From the NCBI GenBank assembly GCA_019637645.1, contig JAHBVH010000039.1:1-64000 (forward strand): DNA of 64,000 bases, given 5' to 3'. The DNA comes from Caldilineaceae bacterium (GTDB lineage Bacteria > Chloroflexota > Anaerolineae > Caldilineales > Caldilineaceae). Below, piece after piece: positions 1 through 9,512 of the stretch. Both the position numbers and the translations under genes were made by a program. Position 1 is the first letter of the stretch, and each line of letters opens with the position of its first letter. The notes under the pieces are model-generated. The model was given only the letters and a program-made list of their open reading frames with translations, was not told where the DNA came from and made no database searches.

Positions 1-11
1 CTTTCCCCTCC

Positions 12-995
12 CTATTCATAGCGAATCCGTGGATCAACGAGGGCCAGCAAAAGATCAGCCAGGAAATTGCCCAACACTAGCATCCCCGCGAGAAACATTA
101 AAATGGTGCCAGCCAAATACATATCCTGCTGACGTAGGGCATTGAAATAGAGCGGCCCCGTTGTATTCAGCCCCAACACAATCGACACGACCAGGGAACC
201 AGAGATGATCGAGGGTAGACTGAGCCCTAAGAGCATGATCAACGGGTGAATGGCATTGCGCACCGCATGTTTGAAAATAACCGTTGGCTCGCGCAGCCCA
301 CGCGCCCGCGCCGCTTGGACATATTGCATGTTGAGAATATCAAGGAGGTTGCCGCGCATAATCCGCATGAGCCCGGCGGTGCCTGAGGTGCCGACCACTA
401 AGACGGGGATCCAGAGGTGCTTGAGCAGATCGATCACCTTGGCAACGCTCCACGGGGCATCGATATACTCCCGCGAGAAGAGCCCACCGGCAGAGAAGCC
501 AAACCACTGTTGGGCTAAGACCATGAGAATGAGCGCCAACATAAAATCAGGAATGGACAACCCTGCCATCCCGACCAAGGCGGCGACATTGTCACCAATT
601 TTGTATTGGTGTGTGGCGGCATAGATGCCAATGGGAATGGCGACAATCCAGGTGAAGATGAGGGTAAAGATGGCGATCAGCGCCGTATAGCCCAGACGGG
701 TCCAGATGAGATCTTTCACCTCTTGGTTATACTGGAACGATTGCCCAAAGTCCCCCCGCACAAAGCCGCTGATCCAGCGCCAATATTGGACGTAGATCGG
801 CTGATCCAAGCCATAGCGTCGCTTTAACGCCTCTAGCTCGGCTTCCGCGGTGTGGGTGCCTTGGTTCTGGCGCTGCGCTTGGTAGACATCAATATAACTA
901 CCCGGTGGGAGGTTGATAATAAAGAAGCCAATCATCGAAATGAAGATCAGCGTCGTCACCATATAGAAGAGGCGACGGATAAGAAAGGCAAGCAT
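12..995 (-). CDS. ABC transporter permease, DppB/OppB family
   Basis: Membrane permease of a dipeptide/oligopeptide-type ABC importer; with a second permease it would form the channel. The protein of about 327 residues starts with a membrane helix directly after the Met (LAFLIRRLFYMVTTLIF), has the usual long extracytoplasmic loop, and then five more hydrophobic segments. The loop that docks on the ATPase is visible as ARGLREPTVIFKHAVRN followed by HPLIMLLG. I chose the ATG at 995, which has AGGA nine bases upstream; an in-frame start at 1034 would add 13 residues without a good ribosome site. It lies 84 bases downstream of the substrate-binding protein gene on the same strand. Just past the stop, the minus strand reads GGGAGGGGAAAG, a likely ribosome site for the next gene beyond the left edge, so the operon continues. 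The substrate is not certain. Confidence 0.93.
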   Translation of the reverse strand: MLAFLIRRLFYMVTTLIFISMIGFFIINLPPGSYIDVYQAQRQNQGTHTAEAELEALKRRYGLDQPIYVQYWRWISGFVRGDFGQSFQYNQEVKDLIWTRLGYTALIAIFTLIFTWIVAIPIGIYAATHQYKIGDNVAALVGMAGLSIPDFMLALILMVLAQQWFGFSAGGLFSREYIDAPWSVAKVIDLLKHLWIPVLVVGTSGTAGLMRIMRGNLLDILNMQYVQAARARGLREPTVIFKHAVRNAIHPLIMLLGLSLPSIISGSLVVSIVLGLNTTGPLYFNALRQQDMYLAGTILMFLAGMLVLGNFLADLLLALVDPRIRYE

Positions 996-1079
996 AGCAA
1001 ATGATCCTAGCGCTGGCGTTGGCTTAACAGGCATCAGGTGTAGCAGCGCTCCCTTGCTGCCACACCTGATTACGGTTCA

Positions 1080-3146
1080 CTATTCTTTGTAATACATCTG
1101 TTCAGGATAGACTGCGCCGAAATAGGACATGATCCAGGGGCCGACAAAGCCGCCTTGCCCTAGTTGATCCCTCGTGGGGAAGTTGCCTACCTTTTCCAAG
1201 GCGGTCACAATCACCACTTCGTTGCCGACGGTGCCGATAAAGAAGGGGCCTTCCTCGATGTGCACGCGGATAATCTCTTGGCTCAAGGCCAGCCGTTTGG
1301 CATCATCTGGTTCAATCCGTGCGGCATCGTAGAGTTCCCACAGTTTCCAGGCCGGATCATCCGCCGGGGGCTCTTCGCGCGGGGGGTTGCGTTCCAGCGG
1401 ATCGAGATCCAACTCGGTGCCTTCCTTGTCCGTCCCGCGCACCTGATACCACGAGCCATAGAGCGGTGCCGTGCGGTCATTGCCCACCCAGACGACCCAG
1501 TTCGGGAAGACCAAGAAGTTCGGCCCATCGCCCACACCCCAACAGCCGCGAATGTCGATCTCCGAATTATCCTGCATGACAATCATCTGTTCGTCGGGCA
1601 CGACATTCACTTGTACTCGCAGCCCCACAGCTTCCCAGCCCTCTTTGATGATCTCGGTGGCTTGGGTATTGGTGCGGCTCTGCATGGCACCCGCCGAGCA
1701 ATCGATGCGCAAAGTGAGTTCCTCACCACTGGGCAGATCGCGGAAACCATCGTTATTGGCATCGACGGCCCCGGCTTCGTCCAGGAGCGCAGCTGCTTGG
1801 TCAGGGTCATATGTCACGGCGAGATCGCGCCACTGCTCATAGAGTTGGCGGCCTGCTTCATCGGCAAACTCGGCAGCCTTCGGGCTCATGGTGCCGGTTG
1901 TTTTTTCGCCGGTGCCAAAATAGACGATCTTTTGGACTTTGTCTCGATCAATGGCATGGGAAAGGGCCAGGCGGAAGCTGCGATTGCGATAGAGTTCGCG
2001 CTTCTGCGGATCTTGATGGGTCCAGTTCGGATAGACCATTACGCCGGTGCCGCCGCCACCGTCCCACAGGTAGGTTTTTAGCCCAACAGTGCTTTCGGCA
2101 TCGCGGAAGACCGACAGCTCACTGAGTGGTTGGCTGGTGCAAGGGCGACCGCAGATCTCCTGTTCGCCCGCCAAAACGCGCAATTTAGAAACCTCGAGAT
2201 TTTCGATGTAGGTGACATCAATGTAGTCGATATAGGGCAGTTGATTGCCTGCCGTATCGACGGCATAGTAGTAGGGGTTGCGCTCTAGCTTCAGCCGCGT
2301 GCCTGCTTCATATTCGACCGGCATCCACGGGTTAACGACGGGGGTATCGGGATTGATGCGCCAGTCGATCTTTTGATCATGTTCCTCGAAGGTGGTGACT
2401 GCGCTGTTATATTTAGGATTGAACTGGCTGGCATAGTGTTTGGGCACAAAGAGCCGCTCGCCGGTGGGGACCATGCCATTCGGCCACATGGCTAGCCGAT
2501 CCAAGAAGAGGGGTGCGGGTGCTGCAAAGTTGAACTTGAGCGTATAATCATCGACCTTGGTCACCGTGGCCGTTTCCCCGCCCGAGATCAGATAGTCCGG
2601 TGGCACATCGGTATGATCAGGGTTGAGTACCATGTCTTCCCACCAGTAGAGGAAGTCATCCACCGTAAAGGGTTCCCCATCGGACCATTTCGTGCCCGCG
2701 CGGAAGGTCAATGTATACTCGGTCTTATCGTCGTTGAACTCCCAGCCTTTGGCTAGCCCAGGGCGTTTATCCAAGCCATCCTTCACCCAGTGCACCGGAG
2801 AATAGCCGTACATAGCCATCGTTAGGTGATCGCCTCTGGTGTTGGTATCAAAACGATGCCAAGTACCCCCATAGACGCCAATTTCGTTATAGGGGGTGAT
2901 GATCAAGGGCTCGGCGGGTAGACGTTCCTCCAATGGGGGTAGTTCACCGGCTAAAACCTTTTCATGGAGCATGGGTGCTTCGTGGGTCTCGCTCGTCTGC
3001 CCTGCGGGCGCGGCGGCCTCGGCTGGGGCTTCACTGGCGGCGGTGGTGGGCTCGGCTGGGGCTGCCGCTGGTTGACCACCACAAGCGGCCAGGAGCAGTA
3101 AGATGATGATCAAGATGCCTAAACGTGGTGTTGCTTTGTACTGCAT
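1080..3146 (-). CDS. ABC transporter substrate-binding lipoprotein, SBP family 5
   Basis: Extracellular solute-binding lipoprotein that delivers ligand to the permease encoded downstream. The 688-residue protein has a lipoprotein signal with lipobox L-A-A-C at residues 19-22, followed by an Ala/Pro/Glu-rich linker to about residue 60. The rest is a family 5 (DppA/OppA-like) binding fold, with the characteristic segment LTFRAGTKWSDGEPFTVDD and, further on, NRSFRLALSHAIDRDK. It is longer than typical DppA (about 510-540 residues), as is common for large binding proteins of this family in Chloroflexota. The start at 3146 has a strong ribosome site (AAGGAGG). Peptides are the usual ligands of the family, but oligosaccharides are also known, so the substrate is left open. 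Confidence 0.93.
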   Translation of the reverse strand: MQYKATPRLGILIIILLLLAACGGQPAAAPAEPTTAASEAPAEAAAPAGQTSETHEAPMLHEKVLAGELPPLEERLPAEPLIITPYNEIGVYGGTWHRFDTNTRGDHLTMAMYGYSPVHWVKDGLDKRPGLAKGWEFNDDKTEYTLTFRAGTKWSDGEPFTVDDFLYWWEDMVLNPDHTDVPPDYLISGGETATVTKVDDYTLKFNFAAPAPLFLDRLAMWPNGMVPTGERLFVPKHYASQFNPKYNSAVTTFEEHDQKIDWRINPDTPVVNPWMPVEYEAGTRLKLERNPYYYAVDTAGNQLPYIDYIDVTYIENLEVSKLRVLAGEQEICGRPCTSQPLSELSVFRDAESTVGLKTYLWDGGGGTGVMVYPNWTHQDPQKRELYRNRSFRLALSHAIDRDKVQKIVYFGTGEKTTGTMSPKAAEFADEAGRQLYEQWRDLAVTYDPDQAAALLDEAGAVDANNDGFRDLPSGEELTLRIDCSAGAMQSRTNTQATEIIKEGWEAVGLRVQVNVVPDEQMIVMQDNSEIDIRGCWGVGDGPNFLVFPNWVVWVGNDRTAPLYGSWYQVRGTDKEGTELDLDPLERNPPREEPPADDPAWKLWELYDAARIEPDDAKRLALSQEIIRVHIEEGPFFIGTVGNEVVIVTALEKVGNFPTRDQLGQGGFVGPWIMSYFGAVYPEQMYYKE

Positions 3147-3385
3147 TCACTTCCTCCTTGGTTCGTAAAGCTTGATGGCATGCGGGAAATCATTGCGGCG
3201 CGTCTAGTCAAGCTGGTGCGTGTCGTCTTGCCCCAGAGAACAAAACGTCTTTACGCGGCTTAAACAGACGCGAGATCAACAAGAGCCATAAAGGGACTGC
3301 CAGGCTGGAAATTACTACATTGCTTACAAAGTTTTTTCGGCATAGACGCCCGAAGCCACCGGGCTACCAAACGACGCAGGCTAAA

Positions 3386-3455
3386 GCCCGCTTGAGCGGG
3401 CGTTGTTCTTTAGCATCGCCCTTTCCGGGCGATACGCTAAGGGTTGCAGAACAAC
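3386..3455. repeat. Tandem hairpins, REP-like or terminator-like
   Basis: The first hairpin is perfect: GCCCGC, a TTGA loop, GCGGGC (3386-3401). It is followed at once by a longer imperfect cruciform: GTTGTTCT at 3402-3409 pairs with AGAACAAC at 3448-3455, TTAGC with GCTAA, and ATCGCCC with GGGCGAT, separated by small bulges. The preceding bases GCAGGCTAAAGCC resemble mobile palindromic repeats common in environmental genomes. The stem is long for a simple terminator and lacks a T-run. Confidence 0.5.
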
Positions 3456-3600
3456 CATACCGAATGGCTAGATTGGATTGTGTAGAGAAACGTAAGACGC
3501 TAGTGGGTAAATGCGCCCTGAAGTGAGATAAAAGCCACAAAATCTAAGAAACGGTTTGCCAAGGTTGCCTATCCACCGGAGCGGTTTTCAAAAATCGGCC

Positions 3601-3642
3601 CGGTGGAAACTACCCGGTGGAAACTACCCGGTGGAAACTACT
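3601..3642. repeat. Three tandem copies of a 14-base repeat
   Basis: The unit CGGTGGAAACTACC is present three times in direct tandem (3601-3614, 3615-3628, 3629-3642); the last base of copy three differs. Two Cs before the first copy extend the similarity. There are no spacers, so this is not a CRISPR. It lies upstream of the ABC operon, far from its start codon. Confidence 0.8.
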
Positions 3643-3903
3643 CCTCACCCTTATGCATACTGCCGAACTGGATAGGGCTGAAATGCAAACAGCATTTCTC
3701 CAGCGAGCAGCTGCCCCTTGGGAAAATCTGACCTTGATCGGCACGCATAACGAGCAGCATGAATGGCGTGCTGGCGCGTCATCAACGGGCTAATGATATA
3801 CCTTATGGAATTGTTCGTAAAAGCTCAAGTAGGAAGCGGACTTCAGGACGTGCGGCTATCTTAGCATAAAAAAAATGATCAAGCAACCCGGCAAAAAATG
3901 TTT

Positions 3904-6288
3904 CTACGGATTGACGACGAGCGTTGTCACTGTTTCACGAACATTGTCATGCGTGAGCGTAAGGTGGTAGTTCCCCGGCTGGAGCGTCGCAGGAACGGTG
4001 AGGGGCAAGCGACGGCAGAAAAGTTCACCTTCGGCCCAAGGCATGGCTGGTGCCATGGCCCCTTGCCAAAGGGGTAGAGCGTCGTCGCCATCCAAGAGTT
4101 GTAGCGTGACCGTTTGTTCATGTAGGGCTGGGTGGGTTGTCCAATAGAGATCAAGGCTGAAGGGCGCACCTGCCTGTACAGGGCTACTCGGCAGCGCCGT
4201 GCCACGGAGTTGGAGGCCCGGGCCAAGCGTCAGTTCAAGGGGTGTGGGAATCGCAACCTCAGCCGGTGGATAGGCCGTAAAGGGCATCACCAATTGGCCC
4301 GCCAGCGCGGTGTCGCCGTCGCCATCCAGCCGGGGCCGTCGTTGCCCATCGGCGGCTAATTCATACCAGCCGACCACCACATCTACCGTTTCACCACCGG
4401 CACAGCGATCAAAAAGTTCGGGCTGATAGTGTTCGATCACCCGCTCCCCCGGCAGCCAGCCGGGGGTAAGGTAGCTGCCATTACCCGGCAACTTGTCGAT
4501 CTGGGCCACGCGCCGCCCTGCGCTGTCGATCAGATGGATAAAAGCCGTGAGACTGCGTAAGCTCTTTGCCTCGGCGCGCCAGAAGAGTACCAGGTCGCTA
4601 CTCTGGCTTGTGCTTTGCATGCCCAATAAAGTTGGTCCATCATCAAAACGGGCTTCGGCTGGTTGGAAAGCCTGATAGGCGGCTGGCCAGCTAGTCAGCA
4701 GATCGGCTTCGACCTTGACTAAGGCCAATAAGCGCTTCCCATAGGGATCGCGCACTTCTTCGACCGCGACGCCCGGCCAATAGGCGGCCAATGCCTGTGC
4801 TTGATCCAGTTTTTCGCCGGGGAAGGCATAGACGGCTCCCATGCCTACGGGCGGGAGGACCAAGGTCGCGGCGGTGTCCAGGGATTGAATTTGGGCGCTG
4901 CTGCGCAGAAAGGTAAAGGTGGCGTGGCTGGCCCACAGCGGTTGTAGATAAACTTCGTAGCCTTGATCGGCTAAGGCTTCCAACGTGCGTAGGGCGTCGA
5001 GCTTATCTGCATCATAGGCATAGTAACTTTCGGGATGCTTGGGAAAACGCACAAAGAAATCATAGCTGGCCCAGCTTCCGCTGATGACTAACAACAGGCC
5101 CGCTATGGCTGTGCCTAGCCAAGCCGGGCCGCGTTGGCTGGGGGCCTGCGCCTGCCATTGGGTAACCCATGTGATGATCCAATCAAGCCCTAGCCCAACC
5201 GTTACAAAGAGTGCGGGCAGCGCGGGCAAGGTGCGTGAATAGTTGGGCGCGGCCTCGCTGAGCACCGAAGGCAAGACCATGACGCTACTCCAACAAGCTA
5301 ACAGCGCCAGTGCATCGACATCTGGATCGGTAGGACGGCGACGCCAGAGGCGGGTAAGCCAGAGACCTACACCTATCATAAAGGGGAGCGAGAGCACTGG
5401 ATCAAAGACGGGGCGACCGGCCAGGTTGTGGGCCCATTCCATATCGCCTTGGAAGCTAAACATGCCTAGAATATGGAGAATATTGTTGGCGAGGGCTATC
5501 CATGGCGCGTCGCCACTGACCCGCTCCGCAAAGATCGAAACCTCCGAGGCATGACCAAAGAAAAAATCCGGGTGACGATAAAACTCAATCCCCAATGGCA
5601 AAAAGACGAGAAAGGCAATAACACCCGTGCTGACCAAAACCCCCAACGGCTCTAGGGGACGCCATTGGCGGCGCTGCGGATAGCGCCAGAGCAGCCAAGC
5701 CGTATAGGCTACCAAAATAAAGGGCACAAAGCGACCACTCGGGTGAGTCCAGACGGTGAGGCCGGTCAAGAGGCCACTGGCAATGAGCGCTCCCCAGCGG
5801 GAGCGGGTAGATTGGGCATGGAGCGCAAGCCAATAGCAGCCAAAGAGCCCACTCAAGATGAGAGGCATCATGATCACCCGAATGCCATAGTGGCTAAAAT
5901 GAAGATGCCAAAAACTAATAGCTACAGTGAGGCTCGTGCCCAAGGCAATGGCGCGGGCATGGCGTTGCAAGATGGTACGCAAGAGCCAATAGGTGGCGGC
6001 TACCGTAGCAATGCCAGCGAGGGCCGAGGCAAGCCGGAGACTATAGACGTGAAAGCCCAGGAAGGTTCCCAGGAGGGCTTGAAAATAGCTATAGAAGGCT
6101 TCGCGCCCGCCATTGGCTGGCAGAAAGAGTGGTCGATTGCCATACCAGATCTGTTCGGCATCGATGGCGTTGAAGGCTTCGTCAAATTGAAAACCAGGGG
6201 GGACTTCACCTAATTGATAAAATCGGAGACCAGCCGCTAAGAGCGTAACACTTAGCAGCAAGATCCAATCGCGGCGGTTCCACTTCAT
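3904..6288 (-). CDS. GT39-like membrane glycosyltransferase
   Basis: Polytopic membrane protein of about 794 residues of the PMT/GT39 (ArnT-like, GT-C fold) superfamily. These enzymes transfer a sugar from a lipid-linked donor on the outer face of the membrane. After the first helix comes the acidic loop motif FDEAFNAIDAEQIWYG, where the Asp-Glu pair is expected to be catalytic. About ten hydrophobic helices follow to roughly residue 420, then a soluble beta-rich extracellular domain of about 350 residues with no recognised family. I chose the ATG at 6288 because the only upstream in-frame start is TTG (6327). It is co-directional with the related gene upstream (104-base gap), so the two probably work in the same cell-surface glycosylation process. 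Donor and acceptor are unknown. Confidence 0.85.
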   Translation of the reverse strand: MKWNRRDWILLLSVTLLAAGLRFYQLGEVPPGFQFDEAFNAIDAEQIWYGNRPLFLPANGGREAFYSYFQALLGTFLGFHVYSLRLASALAGIATVAATYWLLRTILQRHARAIALGTSLTVAISFWHLHFSHYGIRVIMMPLILSGLFGCYWLALHAQSTRSRWGALIASGLLTGLTVWTHPSGRFVPFILVAYTAWLLWRYPQRRQWRPLEPLGVLVSTGVIAFLVFLPLGIEFYRHPDFFFGHASEVSIFAERVSGDAPWIALANNILHILGMFSFQGDMEWAHNLAGRPVFDPVLSLPFMIGVGLWLTRLWRRRPTDPDVDALALLACWSSVMVLPSVLSEAAPNYSRTLPALPALFVTVGLGLDWIITWVTQWQAQAPSQRGPAWLGTAIAGLLLVISGSWASYDFFVRFPKHPESYYAYDADKLDALRTLEALADQGYEVYLQPLWASHATFTFLRSSAQIQSLDTAATLVLPPVGMGAVYAFPGEKLDQAQALAAYWPGVAVEEVRDPYGKRLLALVKVEADLLTSWPAAYQAFQPAEARFDDGPTLLGMQSTSQSSDLVLFWRAEAKSLRSLTAFIHLIDSAGRRVAQIDKLPGNGSYLTPGWLPGERVIEHYQPELFDRCAGGETVDVVVGWYELAADGQRRPRLDGDGDTALAGQLVMPFTAYPPAEVAIPTPLELTLGPGLQLRGTALPSSPVQAGAPFSLDLYWTTHPALHEQTVTLQLLDGDDALPLWQGAMAPAMPWAEGELFCRRLPLTVPATLQPGNYHLTLTHDNVRETVTTLVVNP

Positions 6289-6392
6289 TCGTTCTATAAC
6301 CAAGGTATTGTTATGTCTTGCGCTCAATAAGAGCCGTCTTGAAGTACGGTCTTCCGGGTGATCGGCTGAGTCATCAAGCGGATTCAGTAGGG

Positions 6393-8336
6393 TTAATTGT
6401 TTGATTGGGTTATCACCGTTATTGTATCACTGATGGTGACATTTGCCACGCTCAGCATGGCATCGGTTGGCGATTCGCCCAATCGTGTGTGCGCTATGGG
6501 TGCCAGCGATATTGGATCATAGAGATTGAGCACCACCTGATAGGAGCCAAGCAGATTGGCGGGTAGCGGAAGCGCCATGTACCCTGGCTTGCGATCGCCA
6601 GCGTTCCATGTGCTAGGCGGCAGTAGCGGGCCGATCGGAAACGCGTCTTGTTGGCTCAGCACATTGCCCGCCGCATCTAGGAGGCGGACAGTCACGCGGT
6701 AGTCGAGGGCCGGTTTGGTGACCGCCTGCCAAGTTAGTGTCAGTAATAGGTAAGCGGACTCGTTGCCTTGGGACCCGCGCAACCCAAGGCTGACATCTTG
6801 TAGATCAAAATCGTTGCCAAAGCGGGTGGCTATGGTCGTCTTTGCCTGGGGTTGGACAAAATGAGGACTAACAAAGTGACAGAGCCGCACATCGAGCCAC
6901 GCTTGGCAATCTGGTTGAAAGGCAACCGCGGTGAGAAATTTAGCGACAAACTCGCCATCATCCACTTCGTCTTCCGCGGTCAAAATCAGCCAAAGGCCAC
7001 TATGTTCGCGTAGCGATGTGAGGAGGTAGTCATCCATCTCTTCCGGCACCACGGGGCGCGCGTTGACTGGCCAATAGGGTGGTAGCTCCACAATCGGCGC
7101 GGTCAGGAAGGTTTTTTCCGCGGGCAGATAATATTGGGCCAAGAGATGCTGGCGTGGCCCTTCCAATAAGATGGCTTCGGTTGGTTGCCGGTTGGCGCGC
7201 AAATAAGTCGCCATGTCACGATAGGCACTCTTTTGGTAGGGGCCAAAGTAGTGTGGCAGCGCCAAGCCAGCTGGCACGAGGGCAATGCCAAGCGCGAGGA
7301 CGGAGAGGCTCCTGTGCAGCCGTCCCAATGATGTGATCCCGACGGCGATGATGAGTAAGAGAAGCGGTACAAGATAGAGCAGGTAGCGCGTTGCCAAATC
7401 GCGTGAGATCAACAGGGTTAGGCCGAGGGGAACCAGCAGGGCCAAGAGCGGCAGGAGCCCCAACCCGCGTTGGCTGGCTGGCCCGTTTCGCTGGGGCATG
7501 AGCAAGATGATACTTCCCCACACAAGGAACGGCAGAAGGACGTAACCCCAGCGGGACTGCTCACTCTCCCAGCGGATCGCGGCAAAGGTGGTATCGCGCC
7601 AAAAGGTGTCAAAAAAGGCAAGTACCGTGGCCTGCGTATCGACGTTGTTAAAGACGCCGGTTGCCGTTGCCCGAAAGCCCGGCGCAAAGCCCATCCACAG
7701 GAGTAAGGGCGCTATGGTCAGTGACAAGGTCAGGCCATACGCGAGCCAGTCGCGCCAGGGGGAGCGTTGCCAAAGTAAGCGAATCAGTAAAAAGAGCCCT
7801 TCGGCAACCACTAGCAAGACACTGTAATAGTGGAAACCTACCATGAGCCAGTTGATGAGCAGATAAAGGAAGCTGCGGCCTGTTGTTGGGCGCACTGCCA
7901 GCTGTTGGGTCAAGAGCAGGGAGCCGAGCGCCAAGGCGACGACAATGGCATACATGCGTGCATCTTGGCTGTAATAAATTAGAATCGGGGCTGCCAAAGT
8001 TAATACAGCCGCACTGAGGGCCGCTCTGGCTGAGCGGGTGACGCGCCGTGTGAATAGCCAAATGAGCGGCAAGGTTGCAGTGCCTGCCAATACCGAGGGG
8101 AAGCGCAAGGCAAATTCATGCTGCCCAACGTAGCGCGACCAACCGTGCATAAATAGTTGCCAGATCGGGGGATGTTCAAAGGCCGCACGCCAGTGAAAGT
8201 CAATAATTTCGGCAGCTGTCGCCCGTGCCATTAGGGCCGTGGCCGCTTCATCATAGGAAAGTCCTTTGCTGTCCAGCAGCCAAAGCCGCAAGAGAAACGC
8301 AAGGAGAATGAGACTCAGTAAGAAAAGACGACCCAT
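6393..8336 (-). CDS. GT39-like membrane glycosyltransferase
   Basis: Second GT-C-type membrane glycosyltransferase, about 647 residues. The N-terminal helix is followed by LSYDEAATALMARA, with the Asp-Glu catalytic pair, and by the AFEHPPIWQLFMHGW loop, whose His-Pro-Pro is typical of this superfamily. Roughly ten helices fill residues 1-400; the C-terminal part is soluble and predicted to be extracytoplasmic. The ATG at 8336 is preceded by GGGGAAG five bases upstream, so I prefer it to the in-frame start 30 codons earlier. It leads the two-gene minus-strand unit with the 3904-6288 gene, and both may glycosylate surface proteins or lipids. Substrate specificity cannot be read from the sequence. 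Confidence 0.86.
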   Translation of the reverse strand: MGRLFLLSLILLAFLLRLWLLDSKGLSYDEAATALMARATAAEIIDFHWRAAFEHPPIWQLFMHGWSRYVGQHEFALRFPSVLAGTATLPLIWLFTRRVTRSARAALSAAVLTLAAPILIYYSQDARMYAIVVALALGSLLLTQQLAVRPTTGRSFLYLLINWLMVGFHYYSVLLVVAEGLFLLIRLLWQRSPWRDWLAYGLTLSLTIAPLLLWMGFAPGFRATATGVFNNVDTQATVLAFFDTFWRDTTFAAIRWESEQSRWGYVLLPFLVWGSIILLMPQRNGPASQRGLGLLPLLALLVPLGLTLLISRDLATRYLLYLVPLLLLIIAVGITSLGRLHRSLSVLALGIALVPAGLALPHYFGPYQKSAYRDMATYLRANRQPTEAILLEGPRQHLLAQYYLPAEKTFLTAPIVELPPYWPVNARPVVPEEMDDYLLTSLREHSGLWLILTAEDEVDDGEFVAKFLTAVAFQPDCQAWLDVRLCHFVSPHFVQPQAKTTIATRFGNDFDLQDVSLGLRGSQGNESAYLLLTLTWQAVTKPALDYRVTVRLLDAAGNVLSQQDAFPIGPLLPPSTWNAGDRKPGYMALPLPANLLGSYQVVLNLYDPISLAPIAHTRLGESPTDAMLSVANVTISDTITVITQSNN

Positions 8337-8477
8337 AGAACTTCCCCAAGGCTTTCCAGTGAAGCGGTTGCTCGATGCCTGATCATACCAGCCAACCCAC
8401 GCCTGGTCAATCTGATTTGACGTCAATTAGTTGGGCGGTGCGCACAACCATGGTAAAGAACTGAATCAACACTGCTA

Positions 8478-8560
8478 GGAGTTACGCCCTTGGCTGGGTA
8501 ACGAGAGACCTGACAGGTTTTTCAAAACCTGTCAGGTCTGGTCCAAGTGCATAACTTCTA
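8478..8560. repeat. Palindromic dispersed element, copy 1
   Basis: Core 8506-8539 is a perfect inverted repeat: AGACCTGACAGGTTTT, four-base loop, AACCTGTCAGGTCT. Outer arms extend it: AGGAGTTACGCCCTTGG on the left corresponds to the complement of CCAAGTGCATAACTTCT on the right. It resembles a small non-autonomous palindromic element. Related copies lie near 28083, 35966, 48491, 50578, 51868 and 56231. Confidence 0.75.
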
Positions 8561-8624
8561 ACTGTAATAATCTTGCCAGAAAATTATATTTTAATCTTTT
8601 CTTAACTTGGCAAGGGGGAAGGTA

Positions 8625-8633
8625 TGGTATACT
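8625..8633 (+). promoter_or_regulatory. Extended -10 promoter of the act operon
   Basis: TGGTATACT is an extended -10 element (TGn plus TATACT). A weak -35 candidate, CTTGGC, lies 16 bases upstream. Transcription would start near 8640, giving a leader of about 155 bases before actA. The preceding 50 bases are AT-rich. Confidence 0.5.
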
Positions 8634-8794
8634 GACAGTCCAACAGACGAAATTCGTAAATCCAACCAGAACAACTGAGTCGTTATCTATTATATCCTTC
8701 TGGATTCCTCCATTCATCCCGTGGCAGTCGTATAGAGCCGTCGGCTTTATGGCCTGCCCTATCCAAGGCAGAACGGTTGGGAGAAGGCGAGCGT

Positions 8795-9451
8795 ATGTCC
8801 CAAATTTTCCACCCCAGCATGAATCTCATTGCCAAGCTGAGCCTCTTGGTGATGATTTTGCTGTTGGCTGGGCTGGCCTGGCTTGGCTACTATACGGTCA
8901 GGTCGCCTTTTATGACCGAAGTGGGCGTAGCCAAGGCGCAGCCCATTCCCTATAGCCATGCGCAACATGTGGGTGGGCTTGGGCTAGATTGCCGCTACTG
9001 TCACACTGCGGTGGAGGTGAGTGATATGGCCAGCATTCCACCCACAGAAACCTGCATGGGGTGTCATGCCACGGTGGCCGCCGATTCCCCCACTTTGGAA
9101 CTAGTTCGTAACAGTGCTGCGACAGGACAACCACTGGAATGGATGCGCGTCCATGATCTAGCCGACTTTGTCTATTTCAATCATGCCATTCATGTTCAAC
9201 AAGGGGTGGGCTGCGAAACCTGTCATGGCCGGGTGGACGAAATGCCTGTGATGATGAAAGTTCAAACCCTGCAAATGGATTGGTGTTTGGATTGCCACCG
9301 CGATCCGGCCCAATATGTCCGCCCGCGTGAGGAAGTCTTTACCATGGGCTATACACCACCGGTGGCCCAAGCAACCCTCGGCCCGCAGTTGGTCGCCGAC
9401 TATGGTATCCACGTTGATCAATTGACCGACTGCTCTGTCTGTCACCGCTGA
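8795..9451 (+). CDS. actA: Alternative complex III pentaheme cytochrome ActA
   Basis: Multiheme c-type cytochrome subunit of alternative complex III, the menaquinol:electron-acceptor oxidoreductase that replaces the bc1 complex. The 218-residue protein has one N-terminal membrane anchor (about residues 10-32) and five heme-binding CxxCH motifs in order: CRYCH, CMGCH, CETCH, CLDCH and CSVCH. This matches the pentaheme ActA of known complexes. The ATG at 8795 has GGAGAAGG upstream; an in-frame TTG six codons earlier is less likely. It is the first gene of the operon, 61 bases before actB. In the known structure, ActA carries electrons from the iron-sulfur chain of ActB toward ActE or soluble carriers. 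Confidence 0.95.
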   Translation: MSQIFHPSMNLIAKLSLLVMILLLAGLAWLGYYTVRSPFMTEVGVAKAQPIPYSHAQHVGGLGLDCRYCHTAVEVSDMASIPPTETCMGCHATVAADSPTLELVRNSAATGQPLEWMRVHDLADFVYFNHAIHVQQGVGCETCHGRVDEMPVMMKVQTLQMDWCLDCHRDPAQYVRPREEVFTMGYTPPVAQATLGPQLVADYGIHVDQLTDCSVCHR

Positions 9452-9512
9452 GCAAAGGCTTGATGAGCAAGTCCTGTAAAGCCGACAAATAAGAGAGCTG
9501 TGGATAAGCATC

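Larger units (their letters stand above)
3147..3903. other. Intergenic region with palindromes and a short tandem repeat
   Basis: No convincing gene in about 757 bases. It should hold the promoter of the ABC operon and the end of the glycosyltransferase transcript (both minus strand). It contains two adjacent hairpins (3386-3455) and three tandem 14-base repeats (3601-3642). A short plus-strand reading frame at 3653-3793 has no ribosome site and no recognisable product. Confidence 0.6.

Noticed and set aside
1164..2081. Plus-strand reading frame of 305 residues opposite the substrate-binding protein
   Set aside because: Shadow of a well-supported family 5 binding protein; no ribosome site or domain.
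3601..3642. CRISPR-like repeats
   Set aside because: Three direct tandem 14-base units without spacers and no cas genes.
3653..3793. Possible 46-residue gene (MHTAELDRAEM...)
   Set aside because: No ribosome site, no promoter and no recognisable product; kept only as a note.
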